A stretch of 64,000 nt of DNA from Actinomycetospora lemnae (lineage in GTDB: Bacteria > Actinomycetota > Actinomycetes > Mycobacteriales > Pseudonocardiaceae): the NCBI RefSeq assembly GCF_028737315.1, contig NZ_JAQZAO010000006.1:186001-250000 (forward strand). The letters are read 5' to 3'. Below the pieces are notes generated by a model that saw only the letters and a list, made by a program, of their open reading frames with translations, was not told the DNA's origin and ran no database searches. Positions 26,152 through 35,506 of this stretch are shown one piece after another (the stretch's first letter is position 1; every line of letters begins with the position of its first letter). Both the position numbers and the translations under genes were made by a program.

Positions 26152-27036
26152 TCACATGCGCCGGAGGCGCACCAGCAGGGCACGGTGGTCGGTGCCCGGC
26201 ACGTCGAGCACGGCGACGTCGCGGGCCCGCGGACCGTTGCGGGTCAGCACGTGGTCGATCTGCGCGCCCAGGGCCCGCGGCACGCCGGCGAACCACGTGC
26301 CGGTGAGCGACGCCCCGCGCTCGGTGGCGGCGTCCGCGCACCCCGCCGTGCCGGCACGGAAGGCCGAGTGGTCGGGGGTCGCGTTGAGGTCGCCGACGAC
26401 GAGGGCGGGCCCCGCAGCGGCGCACCAGCGCTGCAGCAGCGCCAGCTCGCCGGGCCAGTAGCCGATCCAGCCCGGGGTGATCGAGACGACGTGCACCGCC
26501 CCCAGCCGCACCGGCCCGAGGATCCCGCCGGTGACCTCCGCCCACGGGTAGCGCGTGTCGGTGGGCGAGCCGGGCGGGTCGGAGATCGTGCGGAACGCGA
26601 CGTCGCCGGCGCGCGGCGCGGCGAGCACCGTGATCCCGCGGACGTCCATCGCCCGGGGCGGCACGTTCGTCCACGACCGGTACCCGGGCACGAGGGCGGC
26701 GAGGCGGCCGCGGAAGCGCTCGCCGGCCTCGGGCAGCACGACGATGTCGGGGCGCTCGCGACGCACCAGCTCGGCGACGGCGTCGACGTCGGCGAAGCCC
26801 TGGAACGCGTTGAGCTCGAGCACCGTGAGCTCGGTGCCACCGGGCGGGGGCGGCGGGGCGGGCACCGTGCGCGGCAGGACGACCGCGGCGGCCAGGGCCA
26901 CGACGACCGCGACGCCGGCCAGCGCCACCGACCCGCCGGGCCGGCGGCTCCCCGGCCGTCGCCAGCGCCGGAGCGCGAGCAGCACGAGCAGGACCGCGAC
27001 CAGCCCCGTCAGGGCCGGGCGCAGCGCCGCGAACAC
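26152..27036 (-). CDS. Endonuclease/exonuclease/phosphatase family membrane protein
   Basis: 294 residues from GTG at 27036. Two or three hydrophobic segments at the N-terminus (about 5-60) precede an EEP domain: LTVLELNAFQG, IVVLPEAGERF, VGDLNATPDH (metal/phosphate binding Asp-Asn) and the terminal TDHRALLVRLR. Such membrane-anchored EEP proteins act outside the membrane on nucleic acid or phospholipid. The open frame continues 40 codons upstream with another hydrophobic run (ALVPVALAALLLLPD) up to a CTG that overlaps the stop of the preceding gene, so the true N-terminus could be longer with a non-standard CTG start. Confidence 0.78.
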   Translation of the reverse strand: MFAALRPALTGLVAVLLVLLALRRWRRPGSRRPGGSVALAGVAVVVALAAAVVLPRTVPAPPPPPGGTELTVLELNAFQGFADVDAVAELVRRERPDIVVLPEAGERFRGRLAALVPGYRSWTNVPPRAMDVRGITVLAAPRAGDVAFRTISDPPGSPTDTRYPWAEVTGGILGPVRLGAVHVVSITPGWIGYWPGELALLQRWCAAAGPALVVGDLNATPDHSAFRAGTAGCADAATERGASLTGTWFAGVPRALGAQIDHVLTRNGPRARDVAVLDVPGTDHRALLVRLRRM

Positions 27037-27152
27037 CGCGAACGGCAGGTGGTGGTCCAGGCGGACGCGGTCGGGGAGGAGCAGGAGCGCGGCGAGCGCG
27101 ACGGGGACGAGCGCGCGGGCCGCCGCGGTGGCCCGGGCGCGGCGGGCGGGTG

Positions 27153-28739
27153 TCAGTCGGCCGGGCGGCGGGGACCGATGCCGCCGATGCCCTGCGCGTC
27201 ACGCCCGATCTTGAGGTCGGTGACGATGATCGAGCCGCCCGCGCGGATGCCCGGGTCCCGGTACATGCCCATCTTCAGGTACGCCTCGCGGGTGCTCATC
27301 GTGCCGTCGCTGGGCTGCCAGTTCGTGACCCCCGTCGGCTGCCCGTCCCGCCAGACGGTCACGCGGCCCTCGTCGGAGTCCATGGACCAGACGATGTTCA
27401 TGGTCAGGTCGATCCGCTGCCCCGGCGAGACCGGGCCGATGGCCTGCATGTCGTCACCGTTGCTGACCATGTAGAGCTGGCCCCGGGTGACCTGCAGGGC
27501 CATCGGCGGCGAGCCGTTCGGCGAGGTGTGGTGCCACTGCAGGACGAGCTGCCAGCTGCCCGTGTCGGTCGGGAAGTCGTCGGACAGCTGGGCGGTGTAC
27601 CGGATGAACTGCTCCTGCCCGACCACGGGCTCGGTGCCCGAGCCCTGCGGCAGGACCTCGCTGCGCTTGCCGCCCGGCCCGAGGGAGAACTGCCAGGCCT
27701 CGCGGGTGGGGTCGTCGGGGTTGGCGACGATGCGGGGCTTCGGCCCGTTCTCGACGAGACCGTCGTCGGCGCTGTTGTCGAAGAGGTCCTCGAACACGCC
27801 GGCCGCGGCGTCGAACAGGGCGCCGACGACGGGCGCCGGCCCCTCCGGCGTGGGCGCCGCGGGCGCCGCGGGCGGCGCGACGGGCACGAGCGAGGGCGGC
27901 ACGGCGACCGGCACGCTGGGCAGCGCCGGGGCGAACAGCCCGGCGGGCGAGGCGGCCACGGGAGCGGGCTCGTCCGGCGTCGCGGGCAGGGGCGCGCCGG
28001 GCGTGGTCAGCGCGAGCAGCGCCGCGACCCCGCCACCCCCGACGAGGCCGATCGTCGCGCGCAGGGGCACGCCCCGGCGGCGCTTCGGGGCGGCGAGCTC
28101 CGGCGGCGCGTCGGTGGCGTGCGCGGCGCGGGTGGTGACCTCGGTGGCGGTGCTGGCTCCGGCGCCGGCCCCGGTGCCGGCCGGGCCGGTGACCCGGGTG
28201 ACCGACGCGGACGTGGCGGCCGCGGTGACGGTGGTGGCCGCACCGGTGCCGCGGGGGTGGCGCGAGGTCGGGGCGGCGACGTGGGTGGTCGGGGCCTCGG
28301 CCGGTGCGGGCGCCTCGGGGACCTCCGGGGTCTCGGGCCTGTCCGGCGCGGCGTGGCGGCCGGTGCCGGGGCCGGTGACGACGGAGGTGGTGCCCGTGGC
28401 GGCGGGGTCCGTGACGATCGGGCCGGTCGGGGCGTCGGCGAGCGCGCTCGAGAAGGTGTCGGGGTCGAAGCCGCCGGTCGCGTCGGCGGCCCGGTGGCGG
28501 CTGGGCCCGGCGGTGCTGGTCGGCACGGCGAAGGGCGCGGTGCCGGGGGCGCGGCGGTGCCGGGCCCGGGCGCTCTCCGCGCCGGCGTGCGTCGCGGACG
28601 TGGTTGGCCCCGCGGTCGCGGTGGTCGCCGTGTCGGGCGTCGCGCCGGGCACGCGGAGACCCCGGCGGGCACGATGGCTGCGGACCGGACGCCGCCCGTC
28701 GCCGGGCGAGGTGTCGGCGTGGCTGGCCACGTCGGTCAT
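27153..28739 (-). CDS. Membrane-anchored polysaccharide lyase-like protein (heparin lyase I fold)
   Basis: 528 residues from ATG. The first 230 residues are Thr/Ala/Pro-rich and disordered, then a hydrophobic anchor (about 232-250, TIGLVGGGGVAALLAL), a Pro/Ala linker, and from about 300 a beta-jelly-roll domain with REAWQFSLGPGGKRSEVLP, LVLQWHHTSPNGSPPMAL, MNIVWSMDSDEG and AYLKMGMYRDPGI. This matches the heparin lyase I/alginate lyase-like family (PF14099 type). The long cytoplasmic disordered part is unusual. It may cut or bind an acidic polysaccharide at the surface. It ends against the nuclease-family gene with overlapping frames, so the two are likely one operon. Confidence 0.75.
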   Translation of the reverse strand: MTDVASHADTSPGDGRRPVRSHRARRGLRVPGATPDTATTATAGPTTSATHAGAESARARHRRAPGTAPFAVPTSTAGPSRHRAADATGGFDPDTFSSALADAPTGPIVTDPAATGTTSVVTGPGTGRHAAPDRPETPEVPEAPAPAEAPTTHVAAPTSRHPRGTGAATTVTAAATSASVTRVTGPAGTGAGAGASTATEVTTRAAHATDAPPELAAPKRRRGVPLRATIGLVGGGGVAALLALTTPGAPLPATPDEPAPVAASPAGLFAPALPSVPVAVPPSLVPVAPPAAPAAPTPEGPAPVVGALFDAAAGVFEDLFDNSADDGLVENGPKPRIVANPDDPTREAWQFSLGPGGKRSEVLPQGSGTEPVVGQEQFIRYTAQLSDDFPTDTGSWQLVLQWHHTSPNGSPPMALQVTRGQLYMVSNGDDMQAIGPVSPGQRIDLTMNIVWSMDSDEGRVTVWRDGQPTGVTNWQPSDGTMSTREAYLKMGMYRDPGIRAGGSIIVTDLKIGRDAQGIGGIGPRRPAD

Positions 28740-29338
28740 CGAGGGCGTCTCCCGGGTCGGTCCGGACGGGGTGACCCGTCGCGCGGCCGTGCAGATCGTG
28801 CTCGTCCGCCGACAGCCTGTCACCCAGCCGTGGCCCCGGCGTGCTTCCGAGCGTGTCCTTGGGCCGAACGGCGTGCCCCTCGCGGCGGATGGCTGCTCCG
28901 TCCTGCCCGTTCGTGTCGGCCACGCTGCGTCCGACCCCGCGTCCCGGCCCCGATCCGGCCCCGCCGCGCCCGTGACGCACCGGAACGGGACGGTCGCGGA
29001 GCGTCCCACCTGCGGGATCGCGGTCACGGGACCCGTTCGTCCGGCCTGGATCTCGGTGCGGTCACGGGACGGTGTCGGTGCGGCGTCGACGACCGGTCGG
29101 ACGGGCGGCGGGTACTGCCGCGTGGGGACACCGCGGTGGGCCGTTCGGCGCGCACCCCGTGCGGGTCGTCGCCGCGCGGAGGTCCGGGATGTCGGAGATG
29201 AAAGGTGCGTGTGCCCGGCCACCGGCGATGCTCCTCCGATCGGGGCATCCGGACGGCCGGTCGTCGCGTCCCGGCGGCGCGTGGGCGGTGACGCCCTCAG
29301 GGTTTCTCAGGTTCGCGCTGCGTGGCCGTGCGCATCCC
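28740..29338. other. Intergenic region between divergent genes
   Basis: About 600 bases upstream of both the lyase-like gene (minus) and the membrane protein gene (plus). Open frames exist on both strands but none shows a start with ribosome binding site or protein-like composition. It must hold both promoters. Near 29295-29310 CTCAGG occurs twice with a ten-base period, a possible site for a response regulator. Confidence 0.4.
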
Positions 29339-29344
29339 TAGCGT
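29339..29344 (+). promoter_or_regulatory. -10 box TAGCGT of a leaderless-type promoter
   Basis: TAGCGT is eight bases before the ATG at 29353, with no ribosome binding site. Confidence 0.5.
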
Positions 29345-29352
29345 TCCCGGCG

Positions 29353-30300
29353 ATGCGTACGACGACCACGCCGGAGCACCCCGCCACGGGGTCCTCTCCG
29401 AGCGCCACGAGTGTCCCCGCGGGCCGTGACGGCGCCGGACTCCTGCGGATCGGTCTCCACCTGCTGCTGGCCGCGCTGCCGCTGCTCGCGATCTCCGCCC
29501 ACGTCTTCGGGCTCATCACGATGCAGATGTCGGCCGGCATCCTCGTCATCCCCCTCGCCGCGGCCGTCGTCGCCCTGACGGTCCTCGCCCCGCACACCGG
29601 CGACCGTGTCGTCGCGGACGGGATGATCTGGGGCATCGTCGGGTGTGCCATCTACGACGGCTTCCGCCTCACCACCGTGCACGTCTTCGGGTGGTGGGCC
29701 GACTTCATCCCCGTCATGGGCACCTGGATCACCGGCAACCCGGACGACCTCACGGCCGGCGCTGTGGTCGGCTACCTCTGGCGCTACATCGGTGACGGCG
29801 GGGGCATCGGCATCACGTTCTTCGCGCTGGCCTGCGCGTTCGGGCTGCAGCGCTGGTCGCGCCGGGCCGTGGTCGGGGCGTCGATCGCCTTCTCGGTCTT
29901 CCCCGTGTGGGCGGGCCTCATGGGCACGGTCGCGATCGCCCCGCGCGGTCAGACGATGATGTTCCCGCTGACCTGGGTGACCGTCACGCTCTCGCTCATC
30001 GGCCACCTGATCTTCGGTTGGATCATGGGTCTCGGCTTCTACCGCTCCCGCTCGGTGCGTCAGTCGTGGCCGTGGGAGCCGCTGACGGGCGACCTGCCGG
30101 CGCTGCCGGGCGGGACGGGGGAGACGCGTGGCGGAGCGCGAGCCGTGACCACCGGTCGCCAGCCGGCCCTGCCCGCCCAGCGCGCGCCGCACACGCCGCC
30201 CGCGGGCCAGAACCTCGACCCCGACACCTGGGAGCTCTGGCGCCGCCAGCTCGAGGCGAACACCGCCGCGCGCCGCTCCCACCGCGTGAAGGTGCGCTAG
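29353..30300 (+). CDS. Uncharacterised multi-pass membrane protein
   Basis: 315 residues. After a Thr/Ser/Pro start there are about seven hydrophobic segments between residues 32 and 240, with conserved-looking WGIVGCAIYDGFRLTTVHV and WRYIGDGGGIGITFFALA. The C-terminal 75 residues are basic and Pro-rich (NLDPDTWELWRRQLEANTAA). No transporter family is recognised. It is monocistronic, with a leaderless-type promoter and two hairpins after the stop. Confidence 0.75.
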   Translation: MRTTTTPEHPATGSSPSATSVPAGRDGAGLLRIGLHLLLAALPLLAISAHVFGLITMQMSAGILVIPLAAAVVALTVLAPHTGDRVVADGMIWGIVGCAIYDGFRLTTVHVFGWWADFIPVMGTWITGNPDDLTAGAVVGYLWRYIGDGGGIGITFFALACAFGLQRWSRRAVVGASIAFSVFPVWAGLMGTVAIAPRGQTMMFPLTWVTVTLSLIGHLIFGWIMGLGFYRSRSVRQSWPWEPLTGDLPALPGGTGETRGGARAVTTGRQPALPAQRAPHTPPAGQNLDPDTWELWRRQLEANTAARRSHRVKVR

Positions 30301-30337
30301 CACCCTCGACCAGGAGACCCCGCTCCCCGGCGCCGCA

Positions 30338-30373
30338 CGGCCCCGGCCCGATTCCCCCGACGGGCCGGGGCCG
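30338..30373 (+). terminator. Hairpin terminator after the membrane protein gene
   Basis: CGGCCCCGGCCCG and CGGGCCGGGGCCG form a 13-base perfect stem around ten bases, 37 bases beyond the stop. Confidence 0.65.
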
Positions 30374-30409
30374 CCGCGGTTCTCGACCCGCTCCGCGTCC
30401 CGGACAGCA

Positions 30410-30450
30410 CACGGCCCCGGTGGCGTTTCGGGGACGCCACCGGGGCCGTG
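30410..30450 (-). terminator. Hairpin terminator between convergent genes
   Basis: CACGGCCCCGGTGGCGT pairs perfectly with its complement over 17 bases around TTCGGGG. It lies 15 bases past the stop of the minus-strand secreted protein gene and can serve both directions. Confidence 0.7.
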
Positions 30451-30465
30451 AGATCTCGCGCCGGA

Positions 30466-31032
30466 TCAGGCCTGGGGCGTCAGCGGCAGCGGCGGGAGCT
30501 GCTCCTGGCTCGCCGCGCCCTGGGTCGCCGCGCCCTCGGTGGCCGCGCCCTCGGTGGCCGCGGTGCCCTCGCCCGTGTCCTCCTCGGCGCCCTCGTCGTC
30601 GGTCGCCTCGGCGTCGGTCGCGGCACCCTCGTCCTCGGCGCCCTGCTCCTCGGCGTCCTGGGAGCCGCCGCCCAGGACCGGGCCGAGCAGCTCGCTCGCC
30701 GGCGGGCAGACGATGTCGTGGACGGGCGCGGTGGCCTCGGTGCCGGCCTCGAACAGCGGCGCGGTGGCGTCGCCCGTGGCCTCGTTGATCGCGCCCTCGC
30801 CGGTCTCGAGCGTCGGGTCGACGACGGGGACCTCGCAGGACCCGCCCTCGCTGCTGTGGCCCTCCTGGGACTCGCCGTGGGAGCCGCCGTGGGACGGGCC
30901 GTGCGTGGCCTCGCCGGCGAACGCCATGCCGGCGCCCCCGCCGAGCAGCGCGAACGCGGCGGTGGCGGTGAACAGGCCGCGACCGGCGACGGAGGACATC
31001 GCGCCGGGACGGCGCGCGGAGTGCTGACCCAT
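30466..31032 (-). CDS. Secreted acidic protein, hypothetical
   Basis: 188 residues from ATG. A signal peptide is clear (GLFTATAAFALLGGGAGMAFAG, cleavage after Ala about 39), followed by a His/Ser/Gly-rich start, a middle with two Cys (CEVPVVDP and IVCPPASELLG) that may form a disulfide, and an acidic C-terminal half with Glu/Asp/Ala runs and a GAATEGAATQGAA repeat. No family is recognised. It probably stays in or near the cell wall. Confidence 0.7.
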   Translation of the reverse strand: MGQHSARRPGAMSSVAGRGLFTATAAFALLGGGAGMAFAGEATHGPSHGGSHGESQEGHSSEGGSCEVPVVDPTLETGEGAINEATGDATAPLFEAGTEATAPVHDIVCPPASELLGPVLGGGSQDAEEQGAEDEGAATDAEATDDEGAEEDTGEGTAATEGAATEGAATQGAASQEQLPPLPLTPQA

Positions 31033-31260
31033 GGGTCTCGTACCTCATCGCGTCAGGTGGGGAGCGGTGGCGGCGCGCGACCGCCGTCGGCGGCGCGCAC
31101 CTCGGGAACGTGACGCTGCGTCCCCTGACTCTGATCAACGAGTGAGGTCACGGTCCGATAACGGCCAGATCACGATCTCACTCGGCCGAGGGACGACCTC
31201 GAGCCGTCCCGCTGCCCGGCCGCCCGGGGTCGCCGCAGCGCACGCGGGTGATGCGGGATC

Positions 31261-32763
31261 TCAGGTGACGCGTGCCACCCCGAGCACCACGGCACCGCCG
31301 TTCGAGCCGTAGCCGGTCCAGGCGTCGTTGGCGAAGGCGTAGAGGTAGCCGCCCCGCGTCGTCACGAGCTCGCGCTGTCCGGTGGGACCGATCGGGACGG
31401 TCGTCCCCTCGTGGACGGTGCCGTCGAGGTCGACGAGGTCGTCGGCGACCGCCGCGACGAGCTCGAGCCACGCCGCCTCGGGCACGCGGCGGCTGCCGAC
31501 GACGTCGCTGCGGGCGTTGCCCGTGACGCGCTCGACGAGCCGGCGGACGCCGTCGAGCGCGGTCCCGATCGCGTAGGACGGCCACGACACGACCGGCCAC
31601 GGCGAGGCGCCCGTGGCCGGCGAGGCGGCGCCGTGGTCGGTCCAGCGTCCCGCGACCGTCAGGACGTAGCGGCCGGGCTCGAGGTAGAGGCCGGTCTCGA
31701 CCCACGGGTCGTCGGCGTCGACGGCCACCTCGGCGGACTCACCGACCGCGAGCACCCGCCCGGGCCGGTAGGGCGGGTCGAGGTCGCACTCCCGGCGTGC
31801 CACCGCGGAGGCGCTGACGTCCGGCGCGCCGGGCACGATCCGCGGGACGGCCCGCGGGCGCGGGCTGAGCAGGCGCCACAGGCCGTCGACGCCGTCGTCC
31901 ATCGGCGCGCAGGGCTGCCCGACCGGCAGGGTCGGCGCGTCGGGGCTCCAGCGCGGCGCGATGGTCGCGTCGAGCTCGTCGATCATCCAGCGCAGGGCGC
32001 CGTCGGACAGGTCGGTCCGGGAACCGCCGCCGCCGACGTCGCCGTGCCCGCCCGGGAACCACACCTGCGCGAACGACGCGTGCCGCCCCGGCGGGGGCGT
32101 CGGCCACACCGAGGGCACGTACGGCCCGCGGCGCTCGTCGGCGGCGAGCGCCTGGCGGGCGTGGCGGACGTCGGGGGCGAGCTCGAGGTCGTGGAACGCG
32201 GTGACCTCGCGGCCGACGAGGCCGGAGAGCAGGCCGAACGTGCGCGGGACGCCCAGCGCGCCGACGGTGTCCCAGACGCCGAGGAACGCGATCGGGGCCC
32301 GGTCGTCGGGCGCGAAGCCGGGGTGGAAGACCAGGCCGGCGTCGGTGAGGTCCTGCTCCGCGCGGTAGCCCTCGGCGAACACGCGCTCGACGATCGCGGT
32401 GCGCTCCGCGTCGTCCTGGTCCGTGGCGAACGCCACGAGGCCGCACTGCGCGAGCATCCCGACCGTGCTGCGCACCGTGAACGCGCCGCGGGAGAAACCG
32501 ACGAACACCAGCTCGTCGCCGGGTCGGAACGTCTCGGCGAGCCAGCGGTAGACCTCGCGGACCGCCTCCGACAGCCCCGCGCCGAACGCCCCGTCGAGCA
32601 CCCGGCCGATCACGTTCCCGTCCGCCCCGAGGCCCTCCACGTACCGTGGGAGCTGGTCCTCGGTGACGGCGAGCCGGTCGAACAGGCGGCGCACGTTCGT
32701 CCGGTCCGTGGCGGTGTTCCAGGTGCCGTCGCAGCAGACGACGAGGCGCCGCGTCACGCTCAC
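31261..32763 (-). CDS. DUF2235 (Tle1-like) alpha/beta hydrolase
   Basis: 500 residues from GTG. LVVCCDGTWN at the start, the nucleophile elbow GFSRGAF (Ser91) and later FPGGHGDVGGG are hallmarks of DUF2235 proteins, which include the T6SS phospholipase effector Tle1. There is no signal peptide and no type VI genes are in the window, so a housekeeping or stress lipase/esterase role is more likely. The C-terminal third (about 340-500) forms a separate beta-rich domain with VETGLYLEPGRYVLTVAG. A CACACT box six bases before the GTG may be its promoter. Confidence 0.82.
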   Translation of the reverse strand: MSVTRRLVVCCDGTWNTATDRTNVRRLFDRLAVTEDQLPRYVEGLGADGNVIGRVLDGAFGAGLSEAVREVYRWLAETFRPGDELVFVGFSRGAFTVRSTVGMLAQCGLVAFATDQDDAERTAIVERVFAEGYRAEQDLTDAGLVFHPGFAPDDRAPIAFLGVWDTVGALGVPRTFGLLSGLVGREVTAFHDLELAPDVRHARQALAADERRGPYVPSVWPTPPPGRHASFAQVWFPGGHGDVGGGGSRTDLSDGALRWMIDELDATIAPRWSPDAPTLPVGQPCAPMDDGVDGLWRLLSPRPRAVPRIVPGAPDVSASAVARRECDLDPPYRPGRVLAVGESAEVAVDADDPWVETGLYLEPGRYVLTVAGRWTDHGAASPATGASPWPVVSWPSYAIGTALDGVRRLVERVTGNARSDVVGSRRVPEAAWLELVAAVADDLVDLDGTVHEGTTVPIGPTGQRELVTTRGGYLYAFANDAWTGYGSNGGAVVLGVARVT

Positions 32764-32880
32764 CCGATCAGTGTGCCGCGATCATGCCCACGGACGAGGG
32801 ACGGCCCGGCGTCGGCGCGGCGGCCGCCGTGCGGGACCCTGGGGCGCCGGGCGAGACGATCGACGGGAGGACCGGCAGCG

Positions 32881-34950
32881 GTGGTGGACAGCGGGACGAC
32901 GACCGCCGCGCCGGGCACCCGGACCCGCAGCGTGCGCCGTCCGGAGATCGAGGGACTGCGCGGTCTCGCCGCCCTCCTGGTGGTCGTCTACCACGTGTGG
33001 GTCGGGCGCGTCTCGGGCGGCGTGGACGTGTTCTTCCTGCTCTCGGGCTTCTTCGTGCTCGGGATGACGGCGCGCACGGCCATCCGCGGCGAGCGGGTCG
33101 ACGTCACCGGGACCTGGACGCGGCTGTTCTGGCGGCTCGTGCCGACCGCGGGCCTCGTCCTCGTCACGAGCGCCGTCGCGGCGGCCGTGCTGCTGCCGCC
33201 GTCGACGTGGTCGCGCAACCTGCGCGAGCTGCTCGCCTCGGTGTTCTTCGTCGAGAACTGGCGGCTCGCGACCGACGCCGTCGACTACTACGCCGACCAC
33301 GGCACCGCGAGCATCGCGCAGCACTTCTGGTCGCTGTCGATCCAGGCGCAGTTCACGCTGCTCGCCCCGCTGCTCGTGCTCGCCGTGGCGTGGTGGGCGC
33401 GCTCGCGGGCCCTCGACGTGCGGTCCGCGCTGCTCACCGCGTTCGCGGCGACGTTCGTGGTGTCGTTCGTGCACTCGGTGGTCGCGACGGCGTCCGACCA
33501 GGCCTTCGCCTACTTCGACCTGCGCACCCGGCTGTGGGAGTTCGCGCTCGGCGGGGTGCTGGCGCTCGTGCTCGACGGGGTGCGGATCGGTGCGCGCGCC
33601 CGTGCCGTGCTCGGCTGGGCCGGGGTGATCGGGCTCGTGAGCTGCGGCGCGGTGCTCGACGTCGGCGCCGGGTTCCCGGGCTACCTGGCGCTGTGGCCCG
33701 TGCTCTCCGCCGCCGCGGTCATCGTCGCCGGCCGGGCGGGCGCCGGCGAGCGCCTGCTGAGGACGCCGGCCGCGCAGTACCTGGGCCGGATCAGCTACCC
33801 GCTCTACCTGTGGCACTGGCCGGTGCTGGTCCTGGCGCTCGGGCTCTCCGCGTCGCCGACGCCGGGGGCGGTCGGCGGGCTGGTGGTCGTGGCGGTCTCG
33901 GTCGGGCTCGCCGTCGCCACCCACCACCTCGTCGAGCCGCCCCTGCGCACGGTCTCCCTGCCGCGGGCCGCCGGCCGCGCGGGGCTCGCGATCGCGTCGT
34001 TCCTGGTCCCGGCGCTGGTCGCCCTGGGCGTGTGGGCCGCGGTGGCCGCCGGCGACAGCGGGACGCCGGTCGCGGTCGGCGACCCCGCCCACCCGGGGGC
34101 GACGGCCCTGGCCACGGGCGACGTGGTGGCGGAGCCCGCCGTGACCGACCCCACCGACCCGATCGACCCCGAGCCGGCCGGCGAGGTCGTCCCGGCCGTG
34201 CAGCCCTCCACCGCGCGGGTGCAGGACGACTGGGCCCAGTACCGCGACGGGTGCGGGCCGGTCGGCGAGTCGCCGGCGCTCGAGGAGTGCGTCCCGGTCC
34301 GCGTCGACGGGGAGCCGCAGCGGCGGATCGTGCTGCTCGGCGACTCGCACATGCAGCAGCTGCTGCCCGCGCTCGAGCCGGTGGCCCGGGAGCGCGGGTG
34401 GGAGGTCCGGACGCTCGTGCGCGCCCGCTGCCCGTTCGGGACGACGTCGGAGACCGACCCGGGCGACGCGATGTGCCTCGACCGCAACGCCGCCGCGATC
34501 GAGCACCTCGCCGCCGACCCGCCGGACGCGGTCCTCGTCAGCGCCACCCGCGACGTGCGCGCCGGGCTGACCGAGCAGACCCCCGACGGCTTCGTCGCGG
34601 GCTGGCAGGAGCTCGACGACCGCGGCATCCCCGTCGTCGCCGTCCGCGACAACCCGCGGTTCGACCACCGCCCGTCCGAGTGCTTCGAGGCCTACGGGCG
34701 CGGCGCCGCGCAGTGCGACATCCCGCGCGCCGAGCTGCTCGCCCCCGACCCGCCGTACGCGCTGCGCGACGACGTGCCCGCGGGCGTCTCGTTCCTCGAC
34801 CTGAGTGACGAGATCTGCACGCCGACCGCCTGCCCGCCCGAGATCGGGAACGTGCTGGTCTACCTCGACGACAACCACCTGTCGGCGTCGTACGCGCGCA
34901 CCATGTCCCCGGCGGTCGGCGCGCGGCTGCCGGGGCTGCTGGGCTGGTAG
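32881..34950 (+). CDS. Acyltransferase 3 with C-terminal SGNH domain (OafA-like)
   Basis: 689 residues from GTG (GGGAGG 11 bases upstream). Ten to eleven hydrophobic segments carry acyltransferase 3 motifs: EIEGLRGLAALLVVVYHV, the VDVFFLLSGFF block and LWHWPVLVL. From about 470 a periplasmic SGNH domain has LLGDSHMQQLLPALE (nucleophile Ser), a Cys-rich middle and YLDDNHLSASYA (catalytic Asp/His). Proteins of this type O-acetylate surface polysaccharide or peptidoglycan, the membrane domain passing the acyl group to SGNH. Fits the polysaccharide genes elsewhere in the window. Family length is usual. Confidence 0.9.
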   Translation: MVDSGTTTAAPGTRTRSVRRPEIEGLRGLAALLVVVYHVWVGRVSGGVDVFFLLSGFFVLGMTARTAIRGERVDVTGTWTRLFWRLVPTAGLVLVTSAVAAAVLLPPSTWSRNLRELLASVFFVENWRLATDAVDYYADHGTASIAQHFWSLSIQAQFTLLAPLLVLAVAWWARSRALDVRSALLTAFAATFVVSFVHSVVATASDQAFAYFDLRTRLWEFALGGVLALVLDGVRIGARARAVLGWAGVIGLVSCGAVLDVGAGFPGYLALWPVLSAAAVIVAGRAGAGERLLRTPAAQYLGRISYPLYLWHWPVLVLALGLSASPTPGAVGGLVVVAVSVGLAVATHHLVEPPLRTVSLPRAAGRAGLAIASFLVPALVALGVWAAVAAGDSGTPVAVGDPAHPGATALATGDVVAEPAVTDPTDPIDPEPAGEVVPAVQPSTARVQDDWAQYRDGCGPVGESPALEECVPVRVDGEPQRRIVLLGDSHMQQLLPALEPVARERGWEVRTLVRARCPFGTTSETDPGDAMCLDRNAAAIEHLAADPPDAVLVSATRDVRAGLTEQTPDGFVAGWQELDDRGIPVVAVRDNPRFDHRPSECFEAYGRGAAQCDIPRAELLAPDPPYALRDDVPAGVSFLDLSDEICTPTACPPEIGNVLVYLDDNHLSASYARTMSPAVGARLPGLLGW

Positions 34951-34957
34951 GCGGGGT

Positions 34958-35146
34958 CTAGGCGGACGGCTCGTCGGCGGCCTCGGCGAGACCCTGCTGG
35001 TCGGGCTCGAGGTCGACGTCGAAGGCCGGCTCGACCTCGTCGGGGTCGGCGTCGGGGGCGGCGTCGTCGGTGGGCTCGGGGCGGGTCATGCCCTCCTCGC
35101 GGTCGACGCGCTCGAGGTCGGTCTCGGCCGGGTGCTCGCTGTCCAT
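34958..35146 (-). CDS. Small acidic protein, hypothetical
   Basis: 62 residues from ATG at 35146 (a GTG one codon earlier is possible). Asp, Glu and Pro make up nearly half of the product, with VDLEPDQQGLAEAADEPSA at the end; likely disordered. It converges on the acyltransferase gene with seven bases between stops. Confidence 0.5.
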   Translation of the reverse strand: MDSEHPAETDLERVDREEGMTRPEPTDDAAPDADPDEVEPAFDVDLEPDQQGLAEAADEPSA

Positions 35147-35338
35147 CACCGGTTCGTACCCCCGATCCGGCGCCCCGACGCGGGCTCCGTGTCACGGGCA
35201 CGTGACGGCGCCGAGGTTGCGTCCTCTGACCCGTGACGTGGACGACGCAGCGTGACCGCCAACCGTCGGGCCCTCCACCCGTCTGGATCCACGAGCGCGG
35301 GGCGTCCCCGACGCTCGGGAGAAGGAGAGAGTCGGGAC

Positions 35339-35500
35339 ATGTTCGTCATCGTGGCCGTGGTGATCGTCGGCGTGATCTTCGTGTGTGGCGCGCTGCTGGG
35401 CGTCAGCGTGGCCCAGAACCAGGCCGCCGACCGGGCCCGCCGCACCCATCGCGACCGCCACCTCTCGGCCGTCCGCACCGGGTCCCTGCTCTCGCAGTAG
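35339..35500 (+). CDS. Small single-span membrane protein
   Basis: 53 residues from ATG, with AAGGAGA 11 bases upstream. The first 28 residues are one hydrophobic helix (VIVAVVIVGVIFVCGALLG), followed by a short basic tail. No family is recognised. A perfect 16-base hairpin follows seven bases after the stop, which supports expression of this short gene. Confidence 0.55.
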   Translation: MFVIVAVVIVGVIFVCGALLGVSVAQNQAADRARRTHRDRHLSAVRTGSLLSQ

Positions 35501-35506
35501 TGGTAC

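Noticed and set aside
27150..29201. Very long plus-strand open frame over the lyase-like gene
   Set aside because: Low-complexity Gly/Arg product, antisense to a gene with clear beta-domain motifs.
31411..32880. In-frame extension of the acyltransferase upstream
   Set aside because: It is antisense to the DUF2235 gene and has no similarity to acyltransferase N-termini; the GTG at 32881 fits.
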